Shown here piece after piece: positions 15,860-23,814 of a stretch of 64,000 nt of DNA (the first letter of the stretch is position 1; each line of letters begins with the position of its first letter). Position numbers and translations under genes: made by a program. The DNA is from Sphingomonas montana (lineage in GTDB: Bacteria; Pseudomonadota; Alphaproteobacteria; Sphingomonadales; Sphingomonadaceae). The stretch spans positions 93,523 to 157,522 of the forward strand of contig NZ_MOLY01000036.1 in NCBI RefSeq assembly GCF_001956315.1. Reading direction: 5' to 3'. The notes under the pieces are model-generated. The model was not told the origin of the DNA, did no database searches, and saw nothing but the letters and a program-made list of their open reading frames with translations.

Positions 15860-16780
15860 ATGTCGACCTACCTGCCGACCCTGAAACAGTTGCAATATCT
15901 GGTCGCGCTGGAGGAACAGGGCCATTTCGGCCGCGCGGCCGACGCCTGCTTCGTGACGCAATCGACGTTGTCGGCCGGCCTGCGCGAACTCGAATCACTG
16001 CTCGGCACGACGCTGGTCGAACGCACCCGGCGCGTCGTGCGGTTCACGCCGCTCGGCAACCGCATCGCGGCCAAGGCGCGCCGCGTGCTGCGCGAGGCGG
16101 AGGAGCTGGCCGACATGGCCCGCGCGGCCGGAAAGCCGCTTTCCGGCGATCTGCGCATGGGGGTCATCCCTACCATCGCGCCCTTCCTGCTGCCGCGCCT
16201 GCTGCCCCGGCTGCGCGCCGAATGGCCCGACCTGAAACTGTACCTGCGGGAGGAAACGACCGGTGCGGCATGCGATTCGCTGCACCGCGGCCACCTCGAT
16301 TGCGTGCTGCTGGCGCTCCCCTACCAGTGCGGCGACATCGAAAGCGTAAAGCTGTTCGACGACCGGCTCTACGTGGCCTTCCCGGGCGGCCAGGCGATCG
16401 ACCCGCCGCCGCGCATCCGGCCGGACGCGATCGACGAGACCACGCTACTCCTGCTGGAGGACGGCCATTGCCTGAAGGATCATGCGCTCGCCGCCTGCAA
16501 CCGCCCGGAATTGCGGTCGGAGGCGTCGATGCTGGGCACGTCGCTCCACACGCTGGTCCAGATGGTCGACAACGGGCTGGGCGTCACACTGCTGCCCGCC
16601 ATGGCGATCCGCGCGGGTATCCTGCGCGATACCGCGGTCGTGGCGGTCCCGCTCGATGCCGATCATCCCGCGCGCCAGATCGCGCTGGCGTGGCGGCGGG
16701 GATCGCCGCGGGAAAAGGAATTCCAGCTCATGGCCGATGCGCTCGTCCGGGCCGCGGCGATCGACGGACTGCATGATTAA
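15860..16780 (+). CDS. oxyR: Hydrogen-peroxide-sensing regulator OxyR
   Basis: 306 residues, LysR family. The winged-helix DNA-binding N-terminus reads TLKQLQYLVALEEQGHFGRAADACFVTQSTLSAGLRELE. The effector domain carries the redox cysteines, apparently in LLEDGHCLKDHALAAC (spacing C-x8-C, as in OxyR). Divergent arrangement with ahpC supports OxyR over other LysR types. ATG 15860 is used; the longer reading frame would run upstream into the operator region. Confidence 0.9.
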   Translation: MSTYLPTLKQLQYLVALEEQGHFGRAADACFVTQSTLSAGLRELESLLGTTLVERTRRVVRFTPLGNRIAAKARRVLREAEELADMARAAGKPLSGDLRMGVIPTIAPFLLPRLLPRLRAEWPDLKLYLREETTGAACDSLHRGHLDCVLLALPYQCGDIESVKLFDDRLYVAFPGGQAIDPPPRIRPDAIDETTLLLLEDGHCLKDHALAACNRPELRSEASMLGTSLHTLVQMVDNGLGVTLLPAMAIRAGILRDTAVVAVPLDADHPARQIALAWRRGSPREKEFQLMADALVRAAAIDGLHD

Positions 16781-16876
16781 ATCATCATGCCTTCGGTTCG
16801 TCGCAACCCCGTTGCGGGGTCGAGCGTATCTGGGGGCAGTCGCCGGCTGATGGGCGACACCCCCAGGAGATGCCCG

Positions 16877-17431
16877 ATGTCCAAGCTTTTTTCCCGTGCC
16901 CTGCTCGCCACCGCGCTCACCCTCGCCACCGCGCCGATGGCGATGGCCGCGAAGGTCCCGACAGTCGGCGGCGCGCCGATGTACCCGACCAAGAACATCA
17001 TCGAAAACGCCGTCAACTCGAAGGACCACACAACGCTTGTCGCGGCGGTGAAGGCCGCCGGCCTGGTCGACACGCTGTCCGGCCCCGGCCCGTTCACGGT
17101 CTTCGCACCGACCAACGCCGCCTTCGCCAAGCTGCCGGCCGGCACCGTCGAGACGCTGGTCCGTCCGGAAAGCAAGGCGACGCTGACGTCGATCCTGACC
17201 TACCATGTCGTCGCCGGACGCATGACGGCCAAGGACATCGCCAGCGCGATCAAGGCCGGCGGCGGCAAGGCGACGCTGACCACGGTCGCCGGCGGCCCGC
17301 TGACCGCCACGATGGCGGGCAAGCGCATCATGCTGACCGACGCGAAGGGCGGCATGTCCCACGTCACGCAGGGTGACGTGATGCAGTCCAACGGCGTGAT
17401 CCACGTCGTCGATACCGTGCTGATGCCGTAA
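16877..17431 (+). CDS. Secreted fasciclin (FAS1) domain protein
   Basis: 184 residues: signal peptide (to about AMAA, residue 24), then one FAS1 domain. The H1 box GPGPFTVFAPTNAAFAKLPAGT and the H2-like ending NGVIHVVDTVLMP are both present, with the YH motif in ILTYHVVAGRM. FAS1 proteins act in adhesion or envelope stress. AGGAGA at 16865-16870 supports ATG 16877. It neighbours an ECF sigma/anti-sigma pair, a combination seen in other proteobacteria where the fasciclin gene can be a target (inference). Confidence 0.92.
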   Translation: MSKLFSRALLATALTLATAPMAMAAKVPTVGGAPMYPTKNIIENAVNSKDHTTLVAAVKAAGLVDTLSGPGPFTVFAPTNAAFAKLPAGTVETLVRPESKATLTSILTYHVVAGRMTAKDIASAIKAGGGKATLTTVAGGPLTATMAGKRIMLTDAKGGMSHVTQGDVMQSNGVIHVVDTVLMP

Positions 17432-17457
17432 CCCGCCGCATCACTGCGAAAACGACG

Positions 17458-17489
17458 AATCCCCTTGCCCACCGGGCGAGGGGATTTTT
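17458..17489 (+). terminator. Rho-independent terminator after the fasciclin gene
   Basis: AATCCCCTTGCCC (17458-17470) pairs with GGGCGAGGGGATT (17474-17486) around a 3-nt loop, followed by a T-run (TTTTT, 17485-17489). This is the clearest intrinsic terminator in the window, 27 nt after the fasciclin stop. Confidence 0.85.
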
Positions 17490-17775
17490 CGTTGGGTCAC
17501 CTACCCCATCCGCGGACCGACCGTATTCCTTTGGATCGCGGTGACGGCAAGTCGATCCAGACCGAATGGGGCTGAAGCCGATAGGTGCATTTGATGCTGT
17601 CGTCCCCGGGGACGCAGGCGCGCTGCCTGGAGATACCGGATCAGGTTCAGGGCGACGACGGTGATGGTCGGACCCGGTCGCCACCGACTTCCCGTTACCC
17701 GCACCCACTTGCCAGATCGGCAACCGTCGAACGCCCCTTCTCACGCTGCCGCGCGCACCGGCTCCCTCGCAGGTG

Positions 17776-18450
17776 TCACGCGTTCTGCGGCAACCGCACC
17801 AGCTTGCCCGAATAGATAACCGGTCCGGTCGGCGCGCCGGTCGGCGATCCGCCGATCGGTTCGACCGACACGGCGATCGTCGCCGCCTGGCCCGGACGGA
17901 GCGAACGGCCGTCGATCCAGCGTGCCTCGTTGCCGATCAGCCCCATCGACCGCGGCCCGGCCCCCTCGACGATCAGCCACAGCTGATGGGCATGGACGCG
18001 GTCGGCCTCCATCGACACCGGCCGCACTTCGTACCGGCCGCTGTCGTCGTGCCATCCGACCAGCACGGCAGGCGTCGCACCCTCGGGCGTCAGCGTCGCC
18101 ACGGCATCCATCGGTTTCGCGTCCGGCCGCTGCCAGCCCACCACCGCCAGCCCGGAACTGACCGTCGCGATCAGCGCGGCGGCCACCGCCATCGATCGCC
18201 AGCCGCGCGCCACGCGGTTGTCGTTCGCCGGCTGCGGCCGGGTCGCCGCCTCGATCCGGTGCCACAGTTCGGCCGACGGCATCATATCGGGGGCGACCGC
18301 GTCCAGCACTGCCAGCCGCCGCTGCCATGTCGCCACTGCGGCAACGGCTTGCGGGTCGTCGCGCAACACCGCTTCGAACGCCGCCCGTTCGGCCGGGTCC
18401 AGCGTCCCCAGCACATATTCCGCGGCGGTCATGTCCATCGGTTCAGTCAT
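17776..18450 (-). CDS. Anti-sigma factor, RskA/anti-sigma-K family
   Basis: 224 residues. The N-terminal sigma-binding segment (DMTAAEYVLGTLDPAERAAFEAVL) is characteristic of this family. One transmembrane helix lies at about residues 85-105 (MAVAAALIATVSSGLAVVGW), followed by a periplasmic domain with PAVLVGWHDDSGRYEVRPV and LVEGAGPRSMGLIG. It overlaps the ECF sigma gene by 8 nt and is translated after it, as usual for a sigma/anti-sigma pair. It should hold the sigma factor at the membrane until an envelope signal triggers release. Confidence 0.9.
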   Translation of the reverse strand: MTEPMDMTAAEYVLGTLDPAERAAFEAVLRDDPQAVAAVATWQRRLAVLDAVAPDMMPSAELWHRIEAATRPQPANDNRVARGWRSMAVAAALIATVSSGLAVVGWQRPDAKPMDAVATLTPEGATPAVLVGWHDDSGRYEVRPVSMEADRVHAHQLWLIVEGAGPRSMGLIGNEARWIDGRSLRPGQAATIAVSVEPIGGSPTGAPTGPVIYSGKLVRLPQNA

Positions 18451-18970
18451 CGCTCAAACATGCCTTCAGGGCTGCCAGGCCGCGGTGCAGCCAGGATTTG
18501 ACCGTTCCCACCGGCCGCGCATGGCGATCGGCCAGTTCCTCGCGGCTCATCCCCTCGCAATAGGCGGCGACGATCATGTCGCGCTGCGTCGGGTCGAGCA
18601 CGTCCAGGCAGCGGCGCAGCGCCAGCGCGGCCTCCGCATCGATGCCCGGCGCGGCCCCGCCCAGCTCGGGCTCATATTCCACCTGCCGGCCAAGCCCGCG
18701 CGAGGCCTCCCGCCGCCGCACGTCGATCGCCAGATTGCGGGCGATCGCCGCCAGCCAGGTCACCGGCCGCCCGCGCGAGGCTTCGTATCCGGCGGCACTA
18801 CGCCAGATGCGGACATAAACGTCCTGAAGGACATCATCGGCCAGCGTCATCTCGGGCAAGATACGGCGCACGATGCCGTTCAGTTTCGCGGACGTCCGCT
18901 GATACAGGATGGCGAACGCCGCACGGTCCTGCATGCCGACGCGGCGCAACAGGTCTTCCAGATCATCCAT
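18443..18970 (-). CDS. ECF RNA polymerase sigma factor (SigK-like)
   Basis: 175 residues with sigma region 2 (LADDVLQDVYVRIWRSAAGYEASRGRPVTWLAAIARNLAIDVRRRE) and region 4 (LDPTQRDMIVAAYCEGMSREELADRHARPVGTVKSWLHRGLAAL). The short region-2 loop and the RskA-type partner place it near the SigK group. Its start overlaps the end of moaE by 8 nt, so it may be co-transcribed with molybdopterin genes. Targets are unknown; the fasciclin gene on the other side of the anti-sigma gene is a candidate. Confidence 0.92.
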   Translation of the reverse strand: MDDLEDLLRRVGMQDRAAFAILYQRTSAKLNGIVRRILPEMTLADDVLQDVYVRIWRSAAGYEASRGRPVTWLAAIARNLAIDVRRREASRGLGRQVEYEPELGGAAPGIDAEAALALRRCLDVLDPTQRDMIVAAYCEGMSREELADRHARPVGTVKSWLHRGLAALKACLSDD

Positions 18971-19448
18971 CCATCACATCCCCTTTGTCGGCGTCCCAGC
19001 GTTTTGCCGCCGTATCGTCCGCCGAACGTGCCTCCACCCATGCCGTCCGTCCATCCGCGAACCGTTCCTGTTTCCAGAACGGCGCGCGCGTCTTCAACCA
19101 GTCGATCAGGAACATCGTCGCGTCGAGCGCGGCCGCGCGGTGCGCCGACGCCGTACCGACGAACACGATCCGCGCGCCCGGCACCAGCGCCCCGTACCGG
19201 TGGATCAGCGTCACGCCCAGCAGGGGCCAGCGCCCGCACGCATCCTCCGCCATCCGCGTCAGCGCCTTGTGCGTCATGGCCGGATGATGTTCCAGCACCA
19301 GCGCCGTCAGGCCCGCCCCGCCGCGCACGATCCCGGTAAAGCTGCCGACGGCGCCGCCGCCCAGCCGTTCCAGCCCGGCCATTTCGGCCCCGACGTCGAA
19401 GTCCTCCGCCTGCACGCGGACGTCGATGACAGGTGCGACCGCAACCAC
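18963..19448 (-). CDS. moaE: Molybdopterin synthase catalytic subunit MoaE
   Basis: About 161 residues. MoaE inserts two sulfurs into precursor Z using thiocarboxylated MoaD. The family core is clear: GAVGSFTGIVRG, LVLEHHPAMTHKALTRMAE, LIHRYGALVPGARIVFVGTASAHRAAALDATMFLIDWLKTRAPFWKQE. No ATG fits; GTG 19448, 2 nt after the moaD stop, is the likely start. The end overlaps the ECF sigma gene. It forms the molybdenum-cofactor pair with moaD. Confidence 0.9.
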   Translation of the reverse strand: MVAVAPVIDVRVQAEDFDVGAEMAGLERLGGGAVGSFTGIVRGGAGLTALVLEHHPAMTHKALTRMAEDACGRWPLLGVTLIHRYGALVPGARIVFVGTASAHRAAALDATMFLIDWLKTRAPFWKQERFADGRTAWVEARSADDTAAKRWDADKGDVMDG

Positions 19449-19450
19449 AC

Positions 19451-19708
19451 TCAACCGCCCGTTACGGGTGGGAACAGCGCGATCTCGCGCGCATCGCCGA
19501 TCACCGCGGTAACGCCCACGAACCGGTCGTCGATCGCTGCACGGATCCGGTCGGGTTCCGCAAACGCCGCGGCATGACCGGGCGACCGCGCCGCAAGCCA
19601 CGCGATCAGATCGGCCACCGTCCGGACGGTCGCAGGCGGGTCGATCCGCTCGGCCCCGACACCCACCTTCTCGCGCACCCAGGCGAAATACAGCATTTCG
19701 ATCGCCAT
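19451..19708 (-). CDS. moaD: Molybdopterin synthase sulfur-carrier subunit MoaD
   Basis: 85 residues of the ubiquitin-like ThiS/MoaD family, starting MAIEMLYFAWVREKVGVG and ending in the obligatory GG (FPPVTGG), the residue that is adenylated and thiocarboxylated. It starts 5 nt after the pgsA stop and is followed 2 nt later by moaE. Confidence 0.93.
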   Translation of the reverse strand: MAIEMLYFAWVREKVGVGAERIDPPATVRTVADLIAWLAARSPGHAAAFAEPDRIRAAIDDRFVGVTAVIGDAREIALFPPVTGG

Positions 19709-19713
19709 GGCGC

Positions 19714-20262
19714 TCAGTCCATATGCTTCAGGCCGACGCGCAGATAATCCCACCCCGTCAGCAACGTCAGCACCGCGGCCGCCCACAAGCTGAACAATCC
19801 GACCGTCAGGATCCAGGCCTGCTGCGGCAGCGCGCCGGCCAGGATGATCCCGCCCAGCGACACCAGCTGGAACGTCGTCTTCCACTTGGCCAGTTTCGAC
19901 ACCGGCACCGATACGCGCAGTTCGGCCAGGAATTCGCGCAGGCCCGACACTGCGATCTCGCGCAGCAGGATCACCAGCGCGGCGATCACGTGCCAGCCCT
20001 CGATATCGCGCGTGAAGATCAGCATCACGATGACCGCGGCCACCATGATCTTGTCCGCGATCGGATCCAGGAATACGCCCAGCTTGGACACGGTGCCCTG
20101 CGCACGCGCCAGATATCCGTCGAAATAATCGGTGATGCCCATCAGACAGTACAGCCCGAACGCCAGCGCGTAATCGAACCGGTTCGGCAGCCACAGCAGG
20201 AACACCAGCAGCGGCATCGCGAAGATTCGCGACAGGGTCAGGATGTTCGGAAGGCTCAGCAT
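19714..20262 (-). CDS. pgsA: CDP-diacylglycerol-glycerol-3-phosphate 3-phosphatidyltransferase
   Basis: 182 residues, integral membrane. It makes phosphatidylglycerol phosphate, the committed step to phosphatidylglycerol and cardiolipin. The CDP-alcohol phosphotransferase motif is intact: DYFDGYLARAQGTVSKLGVFLDPIADK (DGxxAR...G...DxxxD). The MLSLPNILTLSRIF opening is typical of PgsA. ATG 20262 lies 10 nt after the PAP2 gene stop on the same strand, giving a plausible phospholipid pair. Confidence 0.94.
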   Translation of the reverse strand: MLSLPNILTLSRIFAMPLLVFLLWLPNRFDYALAFGLYCLMGITDYFDGYLARAQGTVSKLGVFLDPIADKIMVAAVIVMLIFTRDIEGWHVIAALVILLREIAVSGLREFLAELRVSVPVSKLAKWKTTFQLVSLGGIILAGALPQQAWILTVGLFSLWAAAVLTLLTGWDYLRVGLKHMD

Positions 20263-20272
20263 CGATCCTGCT

Positions 20273-20905
20273 CTAGCGCGTCGCGAGCCCCTTGGGGAGA
20301 TGCGGTTCCAGCCGCATCCACACAAGGTTCACCGCCGCCTCCGCCGCCCATCCGATCACCGTACCGGCCGCGATGTCGCTCGGATAATGCGCCTGCTTCG
20401 GGATCAGCGCTGCGGTGGCGGCCGCCAACGCCGCACCCGCCGGGCCGCGCGATCCGGGATATTCCCGGGCCAGCGCACGGACCACCGCGACGCCGCCCGC
20501 GGTATGGCCGGACGGGAAAGACCGCATGTCGCCGTCCTCGCTCTCGCCTGGCTCCATCGCATAGTCGCCGTCCTTCAATAATTTGCGCGGGCGTGACCGG
20601 TCGACCCGGTTCTTGATCGCCCCCTTGGCCAGCGTGGCCAGCGCGTGCGACGCCAGCATCCGCAGCCCGGCACGCGCCAGCCGCGCATTGCGCGTGGCCA
20701 GCCCCGCCACAGCGACGGCCGCGGACAGGGCAACAAGCGGCGGCTGGTCGAGTATCTCGGACGCCGCAGACGTCATCCGCACGGTCAGCGTATCGCGCAA
20801 CGGGGCGACCATCGCCGTGACCTGCGCATCGGCCTTTTCCACCGCCGTCCGCCCTGCGGTCGCCTGCCTGGCCCGTTCGCGATGCTTGTCGTTCTGCTTG
20901 CCCAT
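20273..20905 (-). CDS. PAP2 family phosphatase
   Basis: 210 residues. The three PAP2 signature blocks are present: KNRVDRSRPRK (KxxxxxxRP), SFPSGHTAG (PSGH) and a final block ending HYPSDIAAG with the catalytic His and Asp. The first 60 residues are basic and helical. Such enzymes dephosphorylate lipid phosphates such as phosphatidylglycerol phosphate, phosphatidate or undecaprenyl pyrophosphate. Lying directly upstream of pgsA, it could act in the same pathway (inference). Confidence 0.88.
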   Translation of the reverse strand: MGKQNDKHRERARQATAGRTAVEKADAQVTAMVAPLRDTLTVRMTSAASEILDQPPLVALSAAVAVAGLATRNARLARAGLRMLASHALATLAKGAIKNRVDRSRPRKLLKDGDYAMEPGESEDGDMRSFPSGHTAGGVAVVRALAREYPGSRGPAGAALAAATAALIPKQAHYPSDIAAGTVIGWAAEAAVNLVWMRLEPHLPKGLATR

Positions 20906-20911
20906 GGCGGC

Positions 20912-21475
20912 TCAACCGGGCGCAGTTGCGAAAGTTGCACCGGCCGGGCGGACATAGGTCGTCAACGGCCGCCCATGATAAGTTGCGACGCCGTGCGCGA
21001 CATAGCCGATCCGTGCCGCCAGCCGCTGCGACGCGACATTGTCCGGGTCGATCATGCACACGGTCCCATCCCTTCCCTGGCGCGGATCCAGCCAGTCCAG
21101 CACCGCGCGCATCGCCTCGCCCGCAATGCCGGTGCCGTGCACCTCGGGCACGAACATCCAGCCGGCCTCCGGCACGTCGCCATAACCGCCGCCGATCCCG
21201 CGCCGGAAATCCATCGCCCCCGCCTCGCCCACGAACCGCCCGGTCGCGCGCGCCTCGACCGCGAAGAACCCGTATCCGAACGCGCTCCAGTGACCGATAT
21301 AGCGCAACAGCCGGTGCCAGCTTTCCTCCGCCGTCGCCGGGACTCCACCGGTGAACCGGTACACCGCCGGCATCGCGCCCAGCGCCGCCCGCGCCGCCAG
21401 ATCGGCCGTCCGATATGGCCGCAGCCGCAGCCGCGCGGTCAGCAGCGTCACCGCGGCCGTACCGTCATCCGTCAC
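20912..21475 (-). CDS. GNAT family N-acetyltransferase (RimJ/RimL type)
   Basis: About 187 residues. The pattern TARLRLRPYRTADL, GFFAVEARATGRFVGEAGAMDF, PEAGWMFVPEVHGTGIAGEAMRAVLDWL and DPDNVASQRLAARIGYV covers motifs D-A-B of GNAT enzymes of the ribosomal-protein/aminoglycoside-like class. The Q/RxxGxG/A loop appears as VHGTGIAG. A GTG at 21475 is the chosen start because no ATG fits before the first conserved strand. Substrate unknown. It is divergent from the MFS gene. Confidence 0.85.
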   Translation of the reverse strand: MTDDGTAAVTLLTARLRLRPYRTADLAARAALGAMPAVYRFTGGVPATAEESWHRLLRYIGHWSAFGYGFFAVEARATGRFVGEAGAMDFRRGIGGGYGDVPEAGWMFVPEVHGTGIAGEAMRAVLDWLDPRQGRDGTVCMIDPDNVASQRLAARIGYVAHGVATYHGRPLTTYVRPAGATFATAPG

Positions 21476-21556
21476 GCCATACGCCCGGTTTGGCAGACGC
21501 ACCCCGGATGCGCTATGTCGCGGGCTCCCCGGAACGACGCGATTCCTAACATCCGC

Positions 21557-22861
21557 ATGACACCTTCCTTCCGGCTCCTCGCCGAACGCCGGTTCCTGCC
21601 GCTGTTCGTCACCCAGTTTCTGGGCGCGTTCAACGACAATCTGTTCCGCACCGCGATGATCATGCTCGTCACCTTCCAGGTCCTGCGCGATCCGGCGGCG
21701 GAGGCATCCTTTTCCGCGGTGGCCGGCGGGTTGTTCATCCTGCCCTTCTTCCTGCTGTCCGCGCTGTCGGGGCAACTGGCCGACGGGCGGGACAAGGCCC
21801 GGATCGTGCGGCTCGTGAAATCGGCCGAAATCGCGATCATGCTGTTCGGCGCGGCCGGGCTGCTGCTCGCCAACATCCCGTTGATGCTGGCCGCGCTGTT
21901 CGCGATGGGCGTCCACTCCACCTTCTTCGGCCCGATCAAATACGCCATCCTGCCGCAGCATCTGGAACCGGACGAGGTGCTGGGCGGCACCGGGCTGGTC
22001 GAGGCCGGCACCTATGGCGCGATCCTGCTGGGCACCATCGTGGGCGGCATCGTGCCGGCGCACATCGCGGCCGTGATGGTCCTGGTCGTCGCGGTCATCG
22101 GGCGGATCGCCGGGCAGCAGGTGCCGCCCGCCCCGTCGGAAAATCCGGACAGCAGCATCGATTTCCACGTCGTGCGCGCGTCGATCCGGCTGGTCCGCGA
22201 TACGATGCACATCCGCCGGCTTTTCCTGGCGATCGCGGCGATCAGCTTCTTCTGGGCCCAAGGCGCGATTCTGGCCGCGCAGTTCCCGCCGCTGGTCAAG
22301 AACGCGCTGTCCGCGAACCAGTCGGTTGCCACGCTGTTCCTGTCGATCTTCTCGATCGGCGTTGCGGTCGGGTCGATCATCATCAACCGGCTGCTGAAGG
22401 GCGCGGTGTCCGCCCGGTTCGCCCCGGCCGCCGCGATCCTGATGGGCCTGTTCGTCTGCGACCTGTACTGGACGGTCGCGCATTGGCCGCCGTCCGACGG
22501 CACGTTGCTTGAACTGCGTGCCTTCGTCATGCTGCCCCATGCCGACCGGGTGCTGATCGACCTGTTCGGCGTCGCGGTCGCCGGCGGCATGTTCGTCGTG
22601 CCGCTCTATGCCTTCCTGACCACCACCGTACACAAGTCGCAGACCGCCCGAACGGTAGCCGCCAACAATATCGTCAACGCCGGCGCCATGGTCTTCTCGA
22701 CCCTGCTGCTGGCCGGCCTCGTCCATTTCGGCGTGTCGATCGCCGGCACTTTGCTGCTGGTCGCCGTCATGAGCATCGGTGCCGCCTGGCTGGCATCCCG
22801 CCTGCACCGCGCCTGCGACCTGCATGCGGCCGAAGCATCGACAACCACGCCTGGCGACTGA
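21557..22861 (+). CDS. MFS transporter, lysophospholipid transporter LplT-like
   Basis: 434 residues, about 12 transmembrane helices. The opening FLPLFVTQFLGAFNDNLFRTAMIMLVTF is characteristic of the LplT family and of the N-terminal transporter half of Aas-type fusions, which flip lysophospholipids for re-acylation. Further blocks: GLFILPFFLLSALSGQLAD, FFGPIKYAILPQHL and GTGLVEAGTYGAILLGT. Here the acyltransferase is not fused and none is next to it. Proximity to pgsA and PAP2 genes hints at a phospholipid neighbourhood. Confidence 0.85.
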   Translation: MTPSFRLLAERRFLPLFVTQFLGAFNDNLFRTAMIMLVTFQVLRDPAAEASFSAVAGGLFILPFFLLSALSGQLADGRDKARIVRLVKSAEIAIMLFGAAGLLLANIPLMLAALFAMGVHSTFFGPIKYAILPQHLEPDEVLGGTGLVEAGTYGAILLGTIVGGIVPAHIAAVMVLVVAVIGRIAGQQVPPAPSENPDSSIDFHVVRASIRLVRDTMHIRRLFLAIAAISFFWAQGAILAAQFPPLVKNALSANQSVATLFLSIFSIGVAVGSIIINRLLKGAVSARFAPAAAILMGLFVCDLYWTVAHWPPSDGTLLELRAFVMLPHADRVLIDLFGVAVAGGMFVVPLYAFLTTTVHKSQTARTVAANNIVNAGAMVFSTLLLAGLVHFGVSIAGTLLLVAVMSIGAAWLASRLHRACDLHAAEASTTTPGD

Positions 22862-23038
22862 GGCTGGCGAACCGTTGGTGTTCTTTCCGCTCCCACGACC
22901 CTCCAGCTCGAGAGCGTGGAGCGCGGCCGCATCAAGAGGAGTTTTCAGACACCATTCCCCTTTGGTTCGAGCCTGTCGAGGACCCCGCGCGGAACTCCCG
23001 ACAGTCTCGGACCAGACGGACCGACCTACTTGATAAAG

Positions 23039-23056
23039 TCCTGCTCTAGAGCAGGA
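23039..23056. repeat. 18-bp perfect palindrome at the end of the 46-residue gene
   Basis: TCCTGCTCTAGAGCAGGA at 23039-23056 is fully self-complementary and contains the TAG stop of the leftward small gene. The sequence TCCTGCTCTAG recurs upstream of pgsA (about 20266-20276). It could fold as a short transcript-end hairpin or be a protein-binding site. Confidence 0.6.
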
Positions 23057-23186
23057 TCGCCAGGAAGAAGACGAAACCCCCGGCATAGGCGGTCAGGAAA
23101 AACCGCAGACTGGACATCGCCGGTGGCGCATCGGGCGCCGGCCGTGCCAGCGAACCGGGGGACAAAGTGGATGCGCCATCGATCAT
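23046..23186 (-). CDS. Small single-span membrane protein (46 aa)
   Basis: Reads MIDGASTLSPGSLARP, a Pro/Ala linker (APDAPPAM), then SSLRFFLTAYAGGFVFFLAI ending in LL, a single hydrophobic C-terminal helix. The helix is compact and ends at the stop, as in tail-anchored small proteins. No strong Shine-Dalgarno is visible. The stop lies inside an 18-bp palindrome. No function is recognised. Confidence 0.6.
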   Translation of the reverse strand: MIDGASTLSPGSLARPAPDAPPAMSSLRFFLTAYAGGFVFFLAILL

Positions 23187-23277
23187 GATGGCGGCTTAAC
23201 GAATTGCTAACCACTTCGTCACGGGCGAAAACGACTGAACAGCCCACCGTCCCAGGACGGGACGGTGGGCTGGCCGC

Positions 23278-23736
23278 TCAGACCGCGCCGTCGCCGTTCG
23301 CCGCCGCCTTCGCCATGATGGCACCGATCGTTTCGGCCGACCTTTCCGCGGGTTCGGACCCGCCGATATGCGGCAGCCGGTCCGTGACGGCGGTCGTCGC
23401 ATCGGACGTCGCCTTCCCAATCCGCCGCGGCCCGATCATCGCGACGAGGCCCGCGATCAACCCGACCGTGGCCGCTGCCGCACCGATCGCGGCGCCACGC
23501 GGCGTCGTCGCGGCATTTACCACAGCACCCGCCGCCGCCTTGACGCGGTCGATCGCGGTCACGCCCGCATTCTTCTGCCCGCGCTTGCCGGCTGCGGACT
23601 TGCCCGCCTTGCCGGGTTCGGCGTGCTTGCCCTTCGCCTTGGACGACGGCCCCTTCGGCGCACCGCCTTTCGCGTCCTTCCGCTTGCCTGCGTCATGTCT
23701 GTCGGCTTTTTCCGCGCCGGGGGTATCGGTCGCCAT
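23278..23736 (-). CDS. Lys/Ala-rich H1-like membrane-associated protein
   Basis: 152 residues. The N-terminal half (residues 8-60) is rich in Lys, Ala, Gly and Pro with repeated KGxxKG/AGK patterns (DAGKRKDAKGGAPKG, GKAGKSAAGKRGQK), similar in composition to bacterial histone H1-like tails. It is followed by AIDRVKAAAGAVVNAATTPRG and a hydrophobic helix AAIGAAAATVGLIAGLVAMIG. A GCAGGAGAG ribosome-binding site precedes ATG 23736. The combination suggests a basic tail that binds nucleic acid or other polyanions, anchored at the membrane (inference). Confidence 0.7.
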   Translation of the reverse strand: MATDTPGAEKADRHDAGKRKDAKGGAPKGPSSKAKGKHAEPGKAGKSAAGKRGQKNAGVTAIDRVKAAAGAVVNAATTPRGAAIGAAAATVGLIAGLVAMIGPRRIGKATSDATTAVTDRLPHIGGSEPAERSAETIGAIMAKAAANGDGAV

Positions 23737-23814
23737 CACGGCTCTCCTGCTCAATGCCATGCGCCTCCAACCTATGCCGATCTTGCCGGGTTCCGCGCGG
23801 GTCCGGACACATGG

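Noticed and set aside
20912..23086. Leftward 724-codon frame covering the GNAT gene and opposite the MFS gene
   Set aside because: Only its last 187 codons are a real GNAT protein; the rest is the shadow of the MFS gene.
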